A stretch of 64,000 bases of DNA from Prostheceraeus crozeri (Eukaryota; Platyhelminthes; Polycladida; Euryleptidae), in contig CAJQUW010010475.1 of the NCBI GenBank assembly GCA_907163375.1, positions 111,344 to 175,343 of the forward strand. Direction: 5' to 3'. How positions within the stretch are numbered: the stretch's first letter is position 1; every line of letters begins with the position of its first letter. A model generated the notes under the pieces. That model was given only the letters and a program-made list of their open reading frames with translations. It was not told the DNA's origin and searched no databases. This document shows, in pieces, positions 23,828 to 34,474 of the stretch. A program made the translations under genes and the position numbers.

Positions 23828-24250
23828 TTAGCTGAATTCAAACGACGCGACCACAAAGCCTCCTTCACGTTTTCTCCACCTTGACTCCCTATCGGTTACA
23901 GCAATAGTGCTTGTATCAATGCGATGACTGCAGAAAGCGGGGAGTTGAGGCAGTTCCGATTGGGAAACATGCCTGTCCCAAACCGTACGAGGACACTCTT
24001 TGCGACGCTGTTCAATAGGGCAAGAAGTCTCACAAATATAGACCCAGTCGCAGCTATCCTCCTCCAAAGTAATCTCCTACACGAAATCCAGTAAGCCTAC
24101 AGTAGCTGGCTCTGGTCTCTTCTTGCGCTCAATTCTTTTTAAGAAGAGACTAGAGCCAGTTACTGTTCTTGGCTACTTGTGAGGAGTGTAACTATGTCTG
24201 GGGTCTATGTTGGTGAGACTGTTCGTCCTATTGAGCAGAGTCGCAAATAG
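23828..24250. pseudogene. GIY-YIG endonuclease scraps of a Penelope-like element, on both strands
   Basis: On the minus strand the frame ending at 24067 contains DWVYICETSCPIEQRRKE, and further on AFCSHRIDTSTI and ESRWRKREGG. This fits a GIY-YIG domain followed by the histidine-rich and RWxxR parts seen in Penelope-like retroelement endonucleases. On the plus strand 24195-24250 encodes SGVYVGETVRPIEQSRK before a stop, a second short copy in the opposite orientation. Between them GGCTCTGGTCTCTTCTT and AAGAAGAGACTAGAGCC pair. The elements are truncated; no reverse transcriptase was found nearby. Confidence 0.5.
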
Positions 24251-26889
24251 TATTATCGTGCTATCATTTGAACGAGTGAAACTAAATATGTGAGTGAAAC
24301 ATGCATTACGTGAAGCACGGGAATTTTTACTTTATCCTGTTTTCTTTCTTCTTTGCTACTGATCCTCTCACATTATTTGAGCTGACAGCTTTGAGTTTCC
24401 ATCTGCATTTTATGACGATTTGCTATCATTTTCTTTCTGTCAGCATTAGTTGTCAGATCCCTCGTGTCTTTGTGAGCTGTTTTCATCAATGCCGATGTCT
24501 CTCTTCATTTGCCTGACGATGGACACCCCTCGCCATCTGATCTCACGATGCATCTGATTTTGCAAACAATAGTCTTTAAGGAATTCCCCAATGGAAAATA
24601 AATTGTTAAGCCTGTTGTCTGAAACAAGCTTCAAATTTATTATGCCACTTACTAGAAACTTTAGTGATATCACTTTTAACCAACTATTTTTGTAAATTGC
24701 TTATATAATCATTTGAATTCCTAGGTTTTTTGCAAGTACGCCATCTTTGTTGCAACCATATTTGGAGTTGCTTAGAGATGTAGAAATCCATTTCAAAGTT
24801 GCATTGAAATTGTTGCCCTTCATAGAAAAATCTTCATATTTGAGTTGTACTCTTGCAGTAATTAATCCTATCAATCTCATTTCGGACTCCAAGTAGCTTC
24901 TCAGTAGATCCAAACAGTTTGACGTCGCAATCACTAAGGAGATTTATTGTCAAAGTCCGTTGAAATTTAAATTTTCTTAAACAGGAAGAGTGCGGGTCAG
25001 CCTCTTCCCGATATCGATGTGCCTCAGAGCCCAGTATGGATAGAGTTTCTGCTTCACGAAGTTATTTTTCTTTCGAAACTTATGTTGCGATACTTTCCTA
25101 TCTACTTTATCATGCTAAGTTGATGACTGATTATATGAGCTTCGATTAATTTCTCAGCACATTGTGTTCGCAAATGATGAAATTTCAGAATATTGATTTG
25201 TAGATGCATCCACCCAATCTTTAAATCGGCTTAAATCAAATACTAAAATTTTGTCACATGTCTTACACTGTGGAATTGCTAATTGACAGTTCAAGAACTT
25301 GTATCAGAAGCCACTCAAACCAAACACTGCTTAGAAGCTGTATTAAACTCCCTTTTCTTTTACAGTCAATATTCCATAATTTCATCAAAATAAATGACAG
25401 ACACTTCGACATCTCTGGTCTTCACAGGTCGATGGAAGAATTGTCGAAATGCAACATATTATCCAGTTCTCATATGGTACCATCCATGGACATACCACAT
25501 GAAAAATATTAATCAAAGAATGTTGACGATAAAAGTAATCTAAAGGAAATTTCTACTCACTGAAGATCACATTCTCTTAAAACTGTGTTGTCATTAGTCT
25601 TTTAGACTGCCTTGTTATTATTTATTCTTTTTAACATGCACTCTTCAGCAAAGCTAATGTGGGATTGAAAGATTCAAATAAACGGCACTATGATACCCAC
25701 ATATCACATATTATAGGATTTGATGCTAGTGATGTGATCTTGAAGACACACTGTGATAAATTTTAGTATTTTTGAATCGTCCACCATGTGCAATAATTTC
25801 AATTTCACCACTTTTTTCATGTGAAATATTTGATGCCAAAAGGTTGGATTGGAAAAATGAAATGAACTTCAAAACATAGACAGTATAAATGCTTACAAGA
25901 AGTGTTTGCACATATCAATAGGATGTGAGTCCTTGCAGTTTGACGCATTATTAGATTTAATATAACATTGTCCAATTCATTTGTTGTCAAAAGCGTAGCA
26001 TAAAGCATGATCTAAATTACTATAAGCGATAACTTCGGTTATCAGTCATCCTTACACTCAGTAGTCGCTAAGCTTGTCTTTGTCCAAGGTGTGAGTGCTT
26101 AAGTTTGCGGACGCATCCGCATACACGACCGAAAATGTCTGCCTTTGCAAATCCCCTCCCCCCTCACGCTGTGGACATTATTTATGGATGGTTCTACGGA
26201 AAGTAGTGAGTAGTTGATCTTCCCATACTTAATTTTCTTACGCATGCACTATAGCAGTCACTGTCATGATTTACGGATGAATTGAAAATCACCTAGTGAC
26301 TCTTTGTAGTCTGATTATAGATAATAAATGCTCTTTATAAAACTAACTTCCTACATTCTTATGTCTCTTATAAGGGGATAAAAGTTACTTCATTACTAAA
26401 CAAGTAACTTTTTCAACGATGAAAGTTTCAATTTATCAACGAAGAAAGAAAGAAACAATGTTAGTTTCATGTATCATGCTCGGCATGTAACAATAACTTT
26501 GCTTAGGAGTGTATACATTTTATTACAAAGATAAGGCATAGACAACAAAAGAAATGTTGACTTTTTAAAAGTTGACTTAATTTAAAAAGTTCTTTTGAAA
26601 TGATTTTCGAGACGAAATGCAACATTGTCTACAAGAAAAGTTAGAAAAAGTAGAATGACAAATTACCCTGTGGGTGATCCAGTAACTTTTGATAAGGTAA
26701 TTTATGTCATAGTTCTGTCTTATTCAGTCAGAATACGTCCTATCTGTTAATGGAGCTGCTGCGGTTTACATGATATTCTGAATGACTCGACTTTGACTCA
26801 TTTCGCAACAGCTCGGAGATCACAATAGCATAATAATCGAAGGATATCTAAAGAGAATGACAACTATTAAGTCAATAAAAGACACCGAC
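24251..26889. other. AT-rich DNA, no gene seen
   Basis: No feature could be supported. Short frames only. Confidence 0.45.
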
Positions 26890-26995
26890 ACCTTTGATTC
26901 CCCGACCGCACTCGCTTAACCGAGGAATCGAACCGAAGTTCGCAGAGGAGATGAGCTCGTATTTTCTTTACTAGGCCACGCTGACGCTACAAAAG
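26890..26995 (-). repeat. tRNA-derived SINE head or tRNA pseudogene
   Basis: On the minus strand GTGGCCTAGTAAAG (26966-26979) resembles the A box of an RNA polymerase III promoter. GGTTCGATTCC (26924-26934) is a perfect B box, about 32 bases further on. The spacing fits a tRNA, but the stems around it do not form a clean cloverleaf, and it continues into non-tRNA sequence. A SINE head or tRNA pseudogene explains this best. Confidence 0.6.
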
Positions 26996-27670
26996 GAGTG
27001 GGAGTGAATGTACAGGTCATCTCTAGGTGATTTCGACAGTATAATGTCCTATTCAAAGGTCCTATTATCATTGATAAAACGCTACCAGCATTCATTTTGT
27101 GGCGAGACAGCACATCAGCGCGTCATAATCGAAAAATATCGTTTTCTTTCTGAGATTTGTTTTCACATTTCGCAACAAAATTCTGAACTGCGTATAGATA
27201 GACATGTGTTGAGTAGAACGAAAAATGCCTTCACTGCTCACTATTTTGTTCTGTTCTTGCACACGCCCATGATGGGAGATTTCCTCTCTCTTGCTTAGTA
27301 AGAACAATGATGAGTGAAACCAAAGTTTCACAGCAGGTGACAGGAGCGTTCTGTAGGGGGTGATTAGAGATGAGATACCTCTTCATGAAGCTTCATCAAT
27401 AGCGATAGTTCTGACGCAAGTCGTTAGTCAACCATCGAGGGGTCATTGTGTTGGCATTACGTCAGTTGTGTTCGCCAAATACCAATTGTCAGTAAATATT
27501 ATCGCTTATATAAATGCCAAGTTAAAATTCAAAATCCGTTTGCTCGTCATTCAAAATGTACCGCTTTTAAAACAATTCCACGCAAAATTGCATTAATCAT
27601 GGAAAAACGAAGCATATTTCTTATTAACGAATAAATGAAAAATGCCACAAGTCGCTTCGAAATCGTAAGG
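26996..27670. other. No gene seen
   Basis: Short overlapping frames occur on both strands, but none has a domain or context that would support it. Confidence 0.45.
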
Positions 27671-28941
27671 CCACAGAATTAAATATTTTGATTATCTGCT
27701 TCGGTTTGCTAGAAGTGTGATTAATACGAAATGGACGGCACATTGAGGAACTTATTAGGTGGGCAAAACGGAATTCCTAATACCTTACAGAGATAGGAAA
27801 AAAAGTCGTGCGTCGCTTGCGGATTAATGTGAGTTCCAGCAAAGTGCTTCGATTGCCAAAATTCCTTCAGATTCGAAAAATTCAGATCATTGCCCACAAG
27901 TTTTCTCCATAATGTTGGCCCTTCCGATCATTATTAAAGAAAGTAGCAGGCGTACGAAAATTAGTTCACTTGATGATCCTCTCCTCGGCATTGCTCACTG
28001 TATATAGTGCATACATTGAATCGAAGCCACGCATCGATGTGTGTTTTGGTGTGTGCGACGTGATCTCACAACACGCACGCATTTCTCACTGGCTCTACCA
28101 CAGAATTAGATTCATCTGCGCGCGCTTCGGTTTCCTAGAAAGGAAGAATTGTATGTAACCTTAATATCGAAATGGCACATCACATCACATAATTTGCTCC
28201 TTCTCGAATGGATAATTCATGTAGCGTTTGCTATTGGAAATGGCAAACAATGAGCTGTCAGCAAAGGCATGGACAACTAGATAATAGTAGGGGGATATTA
28301 CTCCCCCTACTATTATCTAGTTGTCCATGGCAAAGGACACCAGAGCCAGTGAGAGATGCGTGCGTGCTGTGCTATCACTTCGCACACACCAAAACAAACA
28401 TCGATGTGTGGCTTCGATTCAATGTATGCACTATACAGTGAGCAATGCCGACGAGAGGATGTGAAATCATCAAGTGAACTAATGCCTGCTACTTTCTTTA
28501 ATAATGATCGGAAGGGTCAACATTATGGAAAAAACTTGTGGGCAATGATCTGAATTTTTCGAATCTGAAGGAATTTTGGCAATCGAAGCACTTCGCTGGA
28601 ACTCACATTGATCCGCAAGCGACGCACGACTTTTTTCCTATCTCTGTAAGGTATTAGGAATTCCGTTTTGCCCACCTAATAAGTTCCTCAATGTGCCGTC
28701 TACTTCGTATTAATCACACTTCTAGCAAACCGAAGCAGATAAACAAAATATTTAATTCTGTGGGCTCTACTGTCCTCTGCTGACAGCGTATTGTTTGCCA
28801 TTTCCAATAGCAAGCGATACACGAATTATCCATTCGAGAAGGAGCAAGTTGTCTAATTGTGATGTGCCATTTCAATATTAAGGTTACATACAATTCTTCC
28901 TTTCTAGGTAACCGAAGCGCGCGCAGATGAATCTAATTCTC
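27671..28941. mobile_element. Large palindrome built from R1 repeat units (fold-back element)
   Basis: Four blocks alternate: A (27671-28096), B (28099-28262), inverted A (28342-28763) and inverted B (28779-28941). A and its inverse are about 420 bases and nearly identical over most of their length; B and its inverse are about 165 bases. Block ends carry CACAGAATTA and TAATTCTGTG words, the R1 terminus. At the centre (28268-28329) is an exact inverted repeat with 27-base arms, beginning CATGGACAACTAGATAATAG. Such a structure is expected of a fold-back transposon or of two R1 copies inserted head to head. Confidence 0.75.
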
Positions 28942-29640
28942 AGCATAAGGCAAAGTAACAAAAAAGAAATGAAAGTCAGTCTTTCGACCTGGTCTCATCG
29001 GGCTGTAACCAGGCAGTGAAATAGATGGCGACCAAATCAGTCGATGTCACCATGAGTGTGGTTCACCATGGCAGCGTCACAAATTCCTTTTGCTGACAAA
29101 GAGCAGGGGGACCGCACAGAAGCAGTGTTAGATAGTGAGTTGTTAGTGACCAGGTAATTTCAATGGGTGAATCTTACTTTTAGAGATTTGTTAGCCTGAA
29201 AGTGTTTCTGTGCGGTTGCCCCAGGATGGATCGCAGATCCGACTCTTCATGTACTGAAGAACATTGCACAATATGTCTAGTCATCGCTGACAGAAGCTTG
29301 CCTGATCGACCAGCCGTGACCCAAACAGGGACATGCTCCCTGACACGAGTAGCCAAACGTCTGCGAGTTCTATGACTACTTCTCGATTCAAGTGTTCTTT
29401 ATTGACGAATAAGTAAATCTATGAACTTATTCGCAAGTATGTTCGTGAGTCGAGGAAAAACATGGCTTGTATGGCAACATATTTTCACGAAACAAACGTG
29501 TTTTTTAGAAACTCTAAAAACTTCATGCAATAATATGATTTATTTATGCAAGCTAATAAATATTGGCTTCCATAATAATAAAATTCCCATGAGACATGCG
29601 TAGAACTCGAATGCATTAAATGAAAATTAGGGAAATCACA
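28942..29640. other. GC-richer unclassified DNA
   Basis: The stretch 28960-29370 is richer in GC than its neighbours and looks like degraded repeat sequence. I could not match it to a family. No supported gene. Confidence 0.35.
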
Positions 29641-29685
29641 ACCTTTCGGCCAAAGCCTTCATCAGGTGAAAGTCTTTTGTGCATC
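29635..29685 (-). ncRNA. Hammerhead-like ribozyme core of a Penelope-like terminal repeat
   Basis: The minus strand reads CTGATGA (29665-29659), then AGGCTTTGGCC, which can fold as stem II, then GAAA (29647-29644) and GGTTGTG. This keeps the canonical hammerhead core CUGAUGA...GAAA. The phrase CTGATGAAGGCTTTGGCC followed by GAAAGG is characteristic of Penelope-like element ends. Stems I and III could not be fully drawn, and activity is unknown. Confidence 0.55.
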
Positions 29686-31600
29686 TGACTAGCAGGGTAG
29701 AAATGTTGAGATCAATGATGGACGTCTTCAGGGCTCGGCAAGTTCAGTTCTAAAAATCATCTTGCATCATTTGAAAGTTGAAAAGCCATATATCCACGTG
29801 ACTCTATTTTTTATATTTTATTCAGTGTTCAACTTCAAATTTCAATCAAATTCTACATTAGTTGGAGATTTGAAGAATAAATACACTTCTCGATCGATGT
29901 TTGAAATTTTCAATAGATGCATGTTCAGCTGACGTTGTTAACAACTTTCTTCAAATGAAACTAAAGCTCGATCGAATGTTCTAATCTAAGGATCCAAAAG
30001 ACAACCATAAACGTTTAAAGTGTTTAGACAACCTTTAAAGGATAAAAAAGGTTCAAAAAAAAAGATGTGAAAGTAAAATCATATTGTCAGCAATCATCTC
30101 TAAGTTTAAGGAATATTAAAAATAATATGCTTCTTCAACCTTGTGCGCTCGGCGAAATGTTTAATTTACTAAATGGAATGATGCAGGAATAAACAATCCC
30201 TTAATCATTTGAACTCATGTTATACATTGAATGTCCTCATTTTAATTATAATATCAAATATCAAACGACACAATCTTATCGCAAATTTCTCTTGTAAAAT
30301 CTACTTCAAACGAATTGATCGATGTAATATTTTAAGAATTTTCTCTCATTGTTTTCATATCTTCGCCTTCAAACGCTTTTATCAACCACTCAGTTTCTTG
30401 ATATTTGCAAATATTCAATTATTACGTGACAATTTTGTCTCTTTATAAAATATTGCGTGCACTAATTTGTATGAAGAAATATTTCATTGGTCTATGTTTA
30501 TTACATTCTAAATTCTTGCTAATACTTTCATGTTAGTTTTTACTCGTTCACCGGAGAAAATGTGAGAAAATGTGTGTTTTGAAGTGCTCAGACCAAGTTT
30601 AGGAAAATGACTATACCTTTATACTTGTATAAAGCTTAGAAAGTTTGCTTAGTCAAAATTAATCTTGTCATGCACAATTCATTGCTGAAGAAGCAATAGA
30701 ACTTCATATCAGTGAGACAATATTGACAAATAGTAAGTCAAAACATCAATTTTAGACAGCTTGAGATAGTTTTCTCCAGTTATCAGCTTTGCTAATTCGA
30801 AAATTAGAAATGCAAATTTTTGAGTACCATTCTGGCCAGCGCATTGGAGGTATTATCAACCATCTTCAGGATGCAGAACTAATGTAGACTAAATAAAACA
30901 CATTTCCTCAATATGAATTTCAAAGAAGACAAAATAAGAAATCTATGCCTTAAATGGACCTGAGTAAGAACAATTGAGCTTCAATAACTATACATCGAAG
31001 CTGGTTTTGCTTGAAATCTTCATCGTTGACAAGCGAGAAAACTTTTTTGATCCATGTACCAAAAATTGATTGACTCGGACTCTAAATTCATATTTACTTT
31101 CCATGCTTAATATATAATAAAGCTTTCGGTCACCACCTGAAACTAGAAAGCTGTCCACATAGAAGTAGATATATGGTATTGTTAATTTCTATGGCTGTCT
31201 ATGTCCCATTTTCTCAATGTAAGCCACAGGCTAATGTTGTCTCGTATAGTGTTTAATCAGCGTCAGTCCCAATTTCCAATATCGCAAATAAATTCATCAC
31301 TATACGATTCATTAATACATTGCAAAGTACATGTATATCCATGAATCTTTAGTGTTTTGTTCTTTCCTCTGGCAACTCGCAAGCGCCTTGAGGCTATAGT
31401 TGCACTGAAAACTGATGATTACAAAAATCAAGTTCAGTTTTCCTATGAATGCTGCACTACAAACAAAAGTAATAAAATACTTCGAAAGCGCATAGATCGA
31501 CAATACAACACAATTGTTGACTTCGCAGTGCAGTAGAATTAAAAATTCTTACGCAGAATGGCAGGTTAGCAATGCATGATTAACAAGCATGTAGTACATG
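29686..31600. other. AT-rich DNA up to the Polinton, no gene seen
   Basis: No supported gene. This is the left flank of the Polinton; the last bases before the element are TACATG. Confidence 0.5.
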
Positions 31601-32177
31601 AGTAGTAAGCAAAACTCCACTTCTGGACCGCGCAAGATGGCGGCCATCGCTGCGTCCCCCCCCCTCTGGCACGGCAGAGTGTCGTGGTCGGCCGCCGTGG
31701 TGCTTCGTGTCTGAGTCCCCCCCCCCTGGAACGATAGAGGTTGTGGTCTGTCGTGGTGTGCCGGCAAGGTGGGTCCACGTTCACAACATGTTCGCTGACG
31801 TCCCCCCCTCTGCAACGACAGAGTGTGAGACTCGGGTGAGTTGGTCCGACCGCCTGGTTGACGTGGGCGACCGTCTAGGTTGACGTGGGCGACCGCCAGG
31901 ATTAGTCTTGAGGCTATAGTGTGTGATGTTTTTGGTGTGTAGCGTCCAAACGAAGCATCGGATGAGAAAACGGAGGCCAGATTCGGAATCTACGTGAAAT
32001 TTTGGGTTAGGAAGGATGTTTCCAGCGAAATCGGAGAGAAAAAATTTTCGGCTGACGTCCCCCCCCCCTGGACAGCTTGCTTCCAGTGGACGGATTTTGT
32101 CGTGCGATAGCTCGTTTGAAAGCTAAGAGTGAGACAAATTCAGTGAAAGAATCGGCTTGTTCCTATCTGTCTTCGTT
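31601..32177 (+). repeat. Polinton left terminal inverted repeat
   Basis: It starts AGTAGTAAGCAAAACTCCAC and matches the right end in inverted orientation up to about CTTCGTT. It contains three or four poly-C runs next to CTGG or CTCTG words, and a short direct repeat GACGTGGGCGACCG. It is noticeably richer in GC than the flanks. Its inner end is homologous to part of the tandem units that follow. Confidence 0.95.
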
Positions 32178-33222
32178 CAAAAGTTAGAGCGGTTACAAGA
32201 TTTTAGGTCGGAGCTCGCTCACCTGAAAAATCCTAAGTGTCAGAGTGACTTTGTATGGGTAAAATTTTGAAAATTTTCCAAAGTGTGGAATTTCGACCTG
32301 GGACCGTCACCAAAACATTTTTCATCAAATTTCACTGACCCCCCCCAACAACAATCTTCTAACTTTGGTTCTAGTGGACGGATTTTGTCTTACAGCTACT
32401 CGTTTGAAAGAGGAGAAAAAACTGCTCAACAACATTTTTTGTTGCGAGTCAATCGGACCAGCCGTTCACAAGTTAGAGCGGATACAAGATTTTAGGTCGG
32501 AGCTCGCTCACCTGAAAAATCCTAAGTGTCAGAGTGACTTTGTATGGGTAAAATTTTGAAAATTTTCCAAAGTGTGGAATTTCGACCTGGGACCGTCACC
32601 AAAACATTTTTCATCAAATTTCACTGACCCCCCCCCCCCCGACAGCAATCTTCTAACTTTGGTTCTAGTGGACGGATTTTGTCTTACAGCTACTCGTTTG
32701 AAAGAGGAGAAAAAACTGCTCGACAACATTTTTTGTTGCGAGTCAATCGGACCAGCCGTTCACAAGTTAGAGCGGTTACAAGATTTTAGGTCGGAGCTCG
32801 CTCACCTGAAAAAATCCTAAGTGTCAGAGTGACTTTGTATGGGTAAAATTTTGAAAATTTTCCAAAGTGTGGAATTTCGACCTAGGACCGCCACCAAAAC
32901 ATTTTTCATCAAATTTCACTGACCTCCCCCCCCCGGACAGCTAGCTTCTATCTTGGCTTCTAGTGGACGGATTTTGTCGTGCGATAGCTCGTTTGAAAGC
33001 TAAGAGTGAGACAAATTCAGTGAAAGAATCGGCTTGTTCCTATCTGTCTTCGTTCAAAAGTTAGAGCGGTTACAAGATTTTAGGTCGGAGCTCGCTCACC
33101 TGAAAAAATCCTAAGTGTCAGAGTGACTTTGTATGGGTAAAATTTTGAAAATTTTCCAAAGTGTGGAATTTCGACCTGGGACCGTCACCAAAACATTTTT
33201 CATCAAATTTCTCTGAACGAGG
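32060..33222 (+). repeat. Subterminal tandem repeats of about 290 bases
   Basis: Units start at GTTAGAGCGG at 32183, 32472, 32766 and 33060, so the period is 289-294 bases. Each carries AAAATTTTGAAAATTTTCC, the phrase TCATCAAATTTCACTGACC and a run of 7 to 10 C residues. Two subtypes of the second half exist: one ends like the terminal repeat (AAGCTAAGAGTGAGAC), the other has GAGGAGAAAAAACTGC. The array is present only at the left end and has no reading frame of its own. Confidence 0.85.
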
Positions 33223-33310
33223 GGGGGGGAGGTCAGTGAAATTTGATGAAAAATGTTTTGGTTAAGGTCCCAGGTTGAAATTCGGAAGTTTTAAATTTTT
33301 CAAAATTTTC
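33215..33310 (-). repeat. Inverted partial copy of the subterminal unit
   Basis: After the last tandem unit, the sequence GGTCAGTGAAATTTGATGAA and following bases repeat part of the unit in opposite orientation. They begin with a run of G in place of the C run. The junction forms a large hairpin. Confidence 0.75.
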
Positions 33311-33518
33311 ACCACACTGGAGCTCTCACACTTAGGAATTTTTTCACTTGTGGCATGTTACATGGACATGTGCTGGCGGACCAACTTCCCGTGGTCATAT
33401 GAGAATGGTTCAGGTGTCATATTGTAAAGAATGATGAGACAAATCGTTTGCAACAAACCGCATGTCGCTACAATGAATACTTTCGGAGATAGAGCCATTT
33501 TAAGTTTTCTTCCGAGCA

Positions 33519-33526
33519 TATATAAA
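33519..33526 (+). promoter_or_regulatory. TATA box of the left-most Polinton gene
   Basis: TATATAAA is followed about 40 bases later by GACGAG with a GTAAGC donor (33568), and a TTACAG acceptor lies at 34438-34443. This suggests a transcript starting near 33550 with a long intron in its untranslated leader, leading to the coding frame at 34475. Inferred from sequence pattern only. Confidence 0.55.
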
Positions 33527-33807
33527 CCCCCGACAACGTAAGTCTGATCACTTCATCGAAAGACGAGGTAAGCGACGGTCGTCGCTCTGAGCTCCCGATA
33601 TCGGGTGCAAAGGACTCTATCTTTTGAAGTAGGCAAGCTATCTTGCTACTTCAAAGTTTGTATGATAGAGTTTGATAGTGTCTTTACTACTGATAAAATT
33701 TTTTAAAAGTAGTATGAGTAGTAAAATGCGGAATTTTTTAAAAATTCTTAATTTTCACTTTTTTCAACGTTTTAACATATAGACTAAGGTTTTCAAGTAT
33801 CCTGAGT

Positions 33808-34062
33808 TCAAATATGCTATCAGATTTGAAATTTAACTAAGTCTAAGGCAGCTTTGAGGGGTTAGATCCCAGCTACTGATCACTACCTTTGACTCGGCGT
33901 TCCTGTTACCACTTCGGGGCAGTGACAATGATGTCTTCAGCTGTAAAGAGCGGGTATCGGGGAAGATCTCTCACTTCCCTAGTGATCGGTACAAGGCCTT
34001 CGGGCTGTCGACGGGATCGAGTGCCACTCACTACACTCACATCTATCATTCCTCACTAAGTG
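33808..34062 (+). repeat. Structured repeat block, copy 1
   Basis: It is almost identical to 34134-34379. It can form GGGAAG-loop-CTTCCC (near 33975-33990) followed by GGCC-TTCG-GGCT (33997-34004 at the tip), enclosed by GATC words. UUCG tips closed by C-G are very stable in RNA. It lies within the candidate leader intron of the 34475 gene and has no reading frame. A non-coding RNA or structured intron element is possible; no terminator for RNA polymerase III is seen. Confidence 0.6.
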
Positions 34063-34133
34063 TTGATATTATGTTGAATGTTGACTAAGTTGAATGTTGA
34101 ATGATGATATTATGTTCTAGGCTGTATACTACA

Positions 34134-34379
34134 TTCAAATCTGCTATCAGAAATTTAACTAAGGCAGCTTTGAGGGGTTAGATCCCAGCTACTGATCACT
34201 ACCTTTGACTCGGCGTTCCTGTTACCACTTCGGGGCAGTGACAATGATGTCTTTAGCTGTAAAGAGCGGGTATCGGGGAAGATCTCTCACTTCCCTAGTG
34301 ATCGGTACAAGGCCTTCGGGCTGTCGACGGGATCGAGTGCCACTCACTACACTCACATCTATCATTCCTGACTAAGTGT
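34134..34379 (+). repeat. Structured repeat block, copy 2
   Basis: Copy of the block at 33808, with only about two differences over the central 220 bases. Both predicted hairpins are fully conserved. The flanks share CTGCTATCAG, a word also found in the three cassettes at 35.8-36.9 kb. Near-identity suggests recent duplication or gene conversion. Confidence 0.6.
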
Positions 34380-34474
34380 AATGCTTTAGGAATATGACTG
34401 TACTACATGATTCAAAACTTATACTAATTTCATTATCTTACAGTTAACGAGAAATCTGAGTACTGACAGCAAAA

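Noticed and set aside
31549-31815. Frames across the left terminal repeat
   Set aside because: They cross C runs of the inverted repeat and have low-complexity text; the same frames appear at the other end, as expected for repeats.
33840-33870. GGTTAGATCCC as an RNA polymerase III B box
   Set aside because: It differs from the consensus, no A box lies at a proper distance, and no T-run terminator follows the block.
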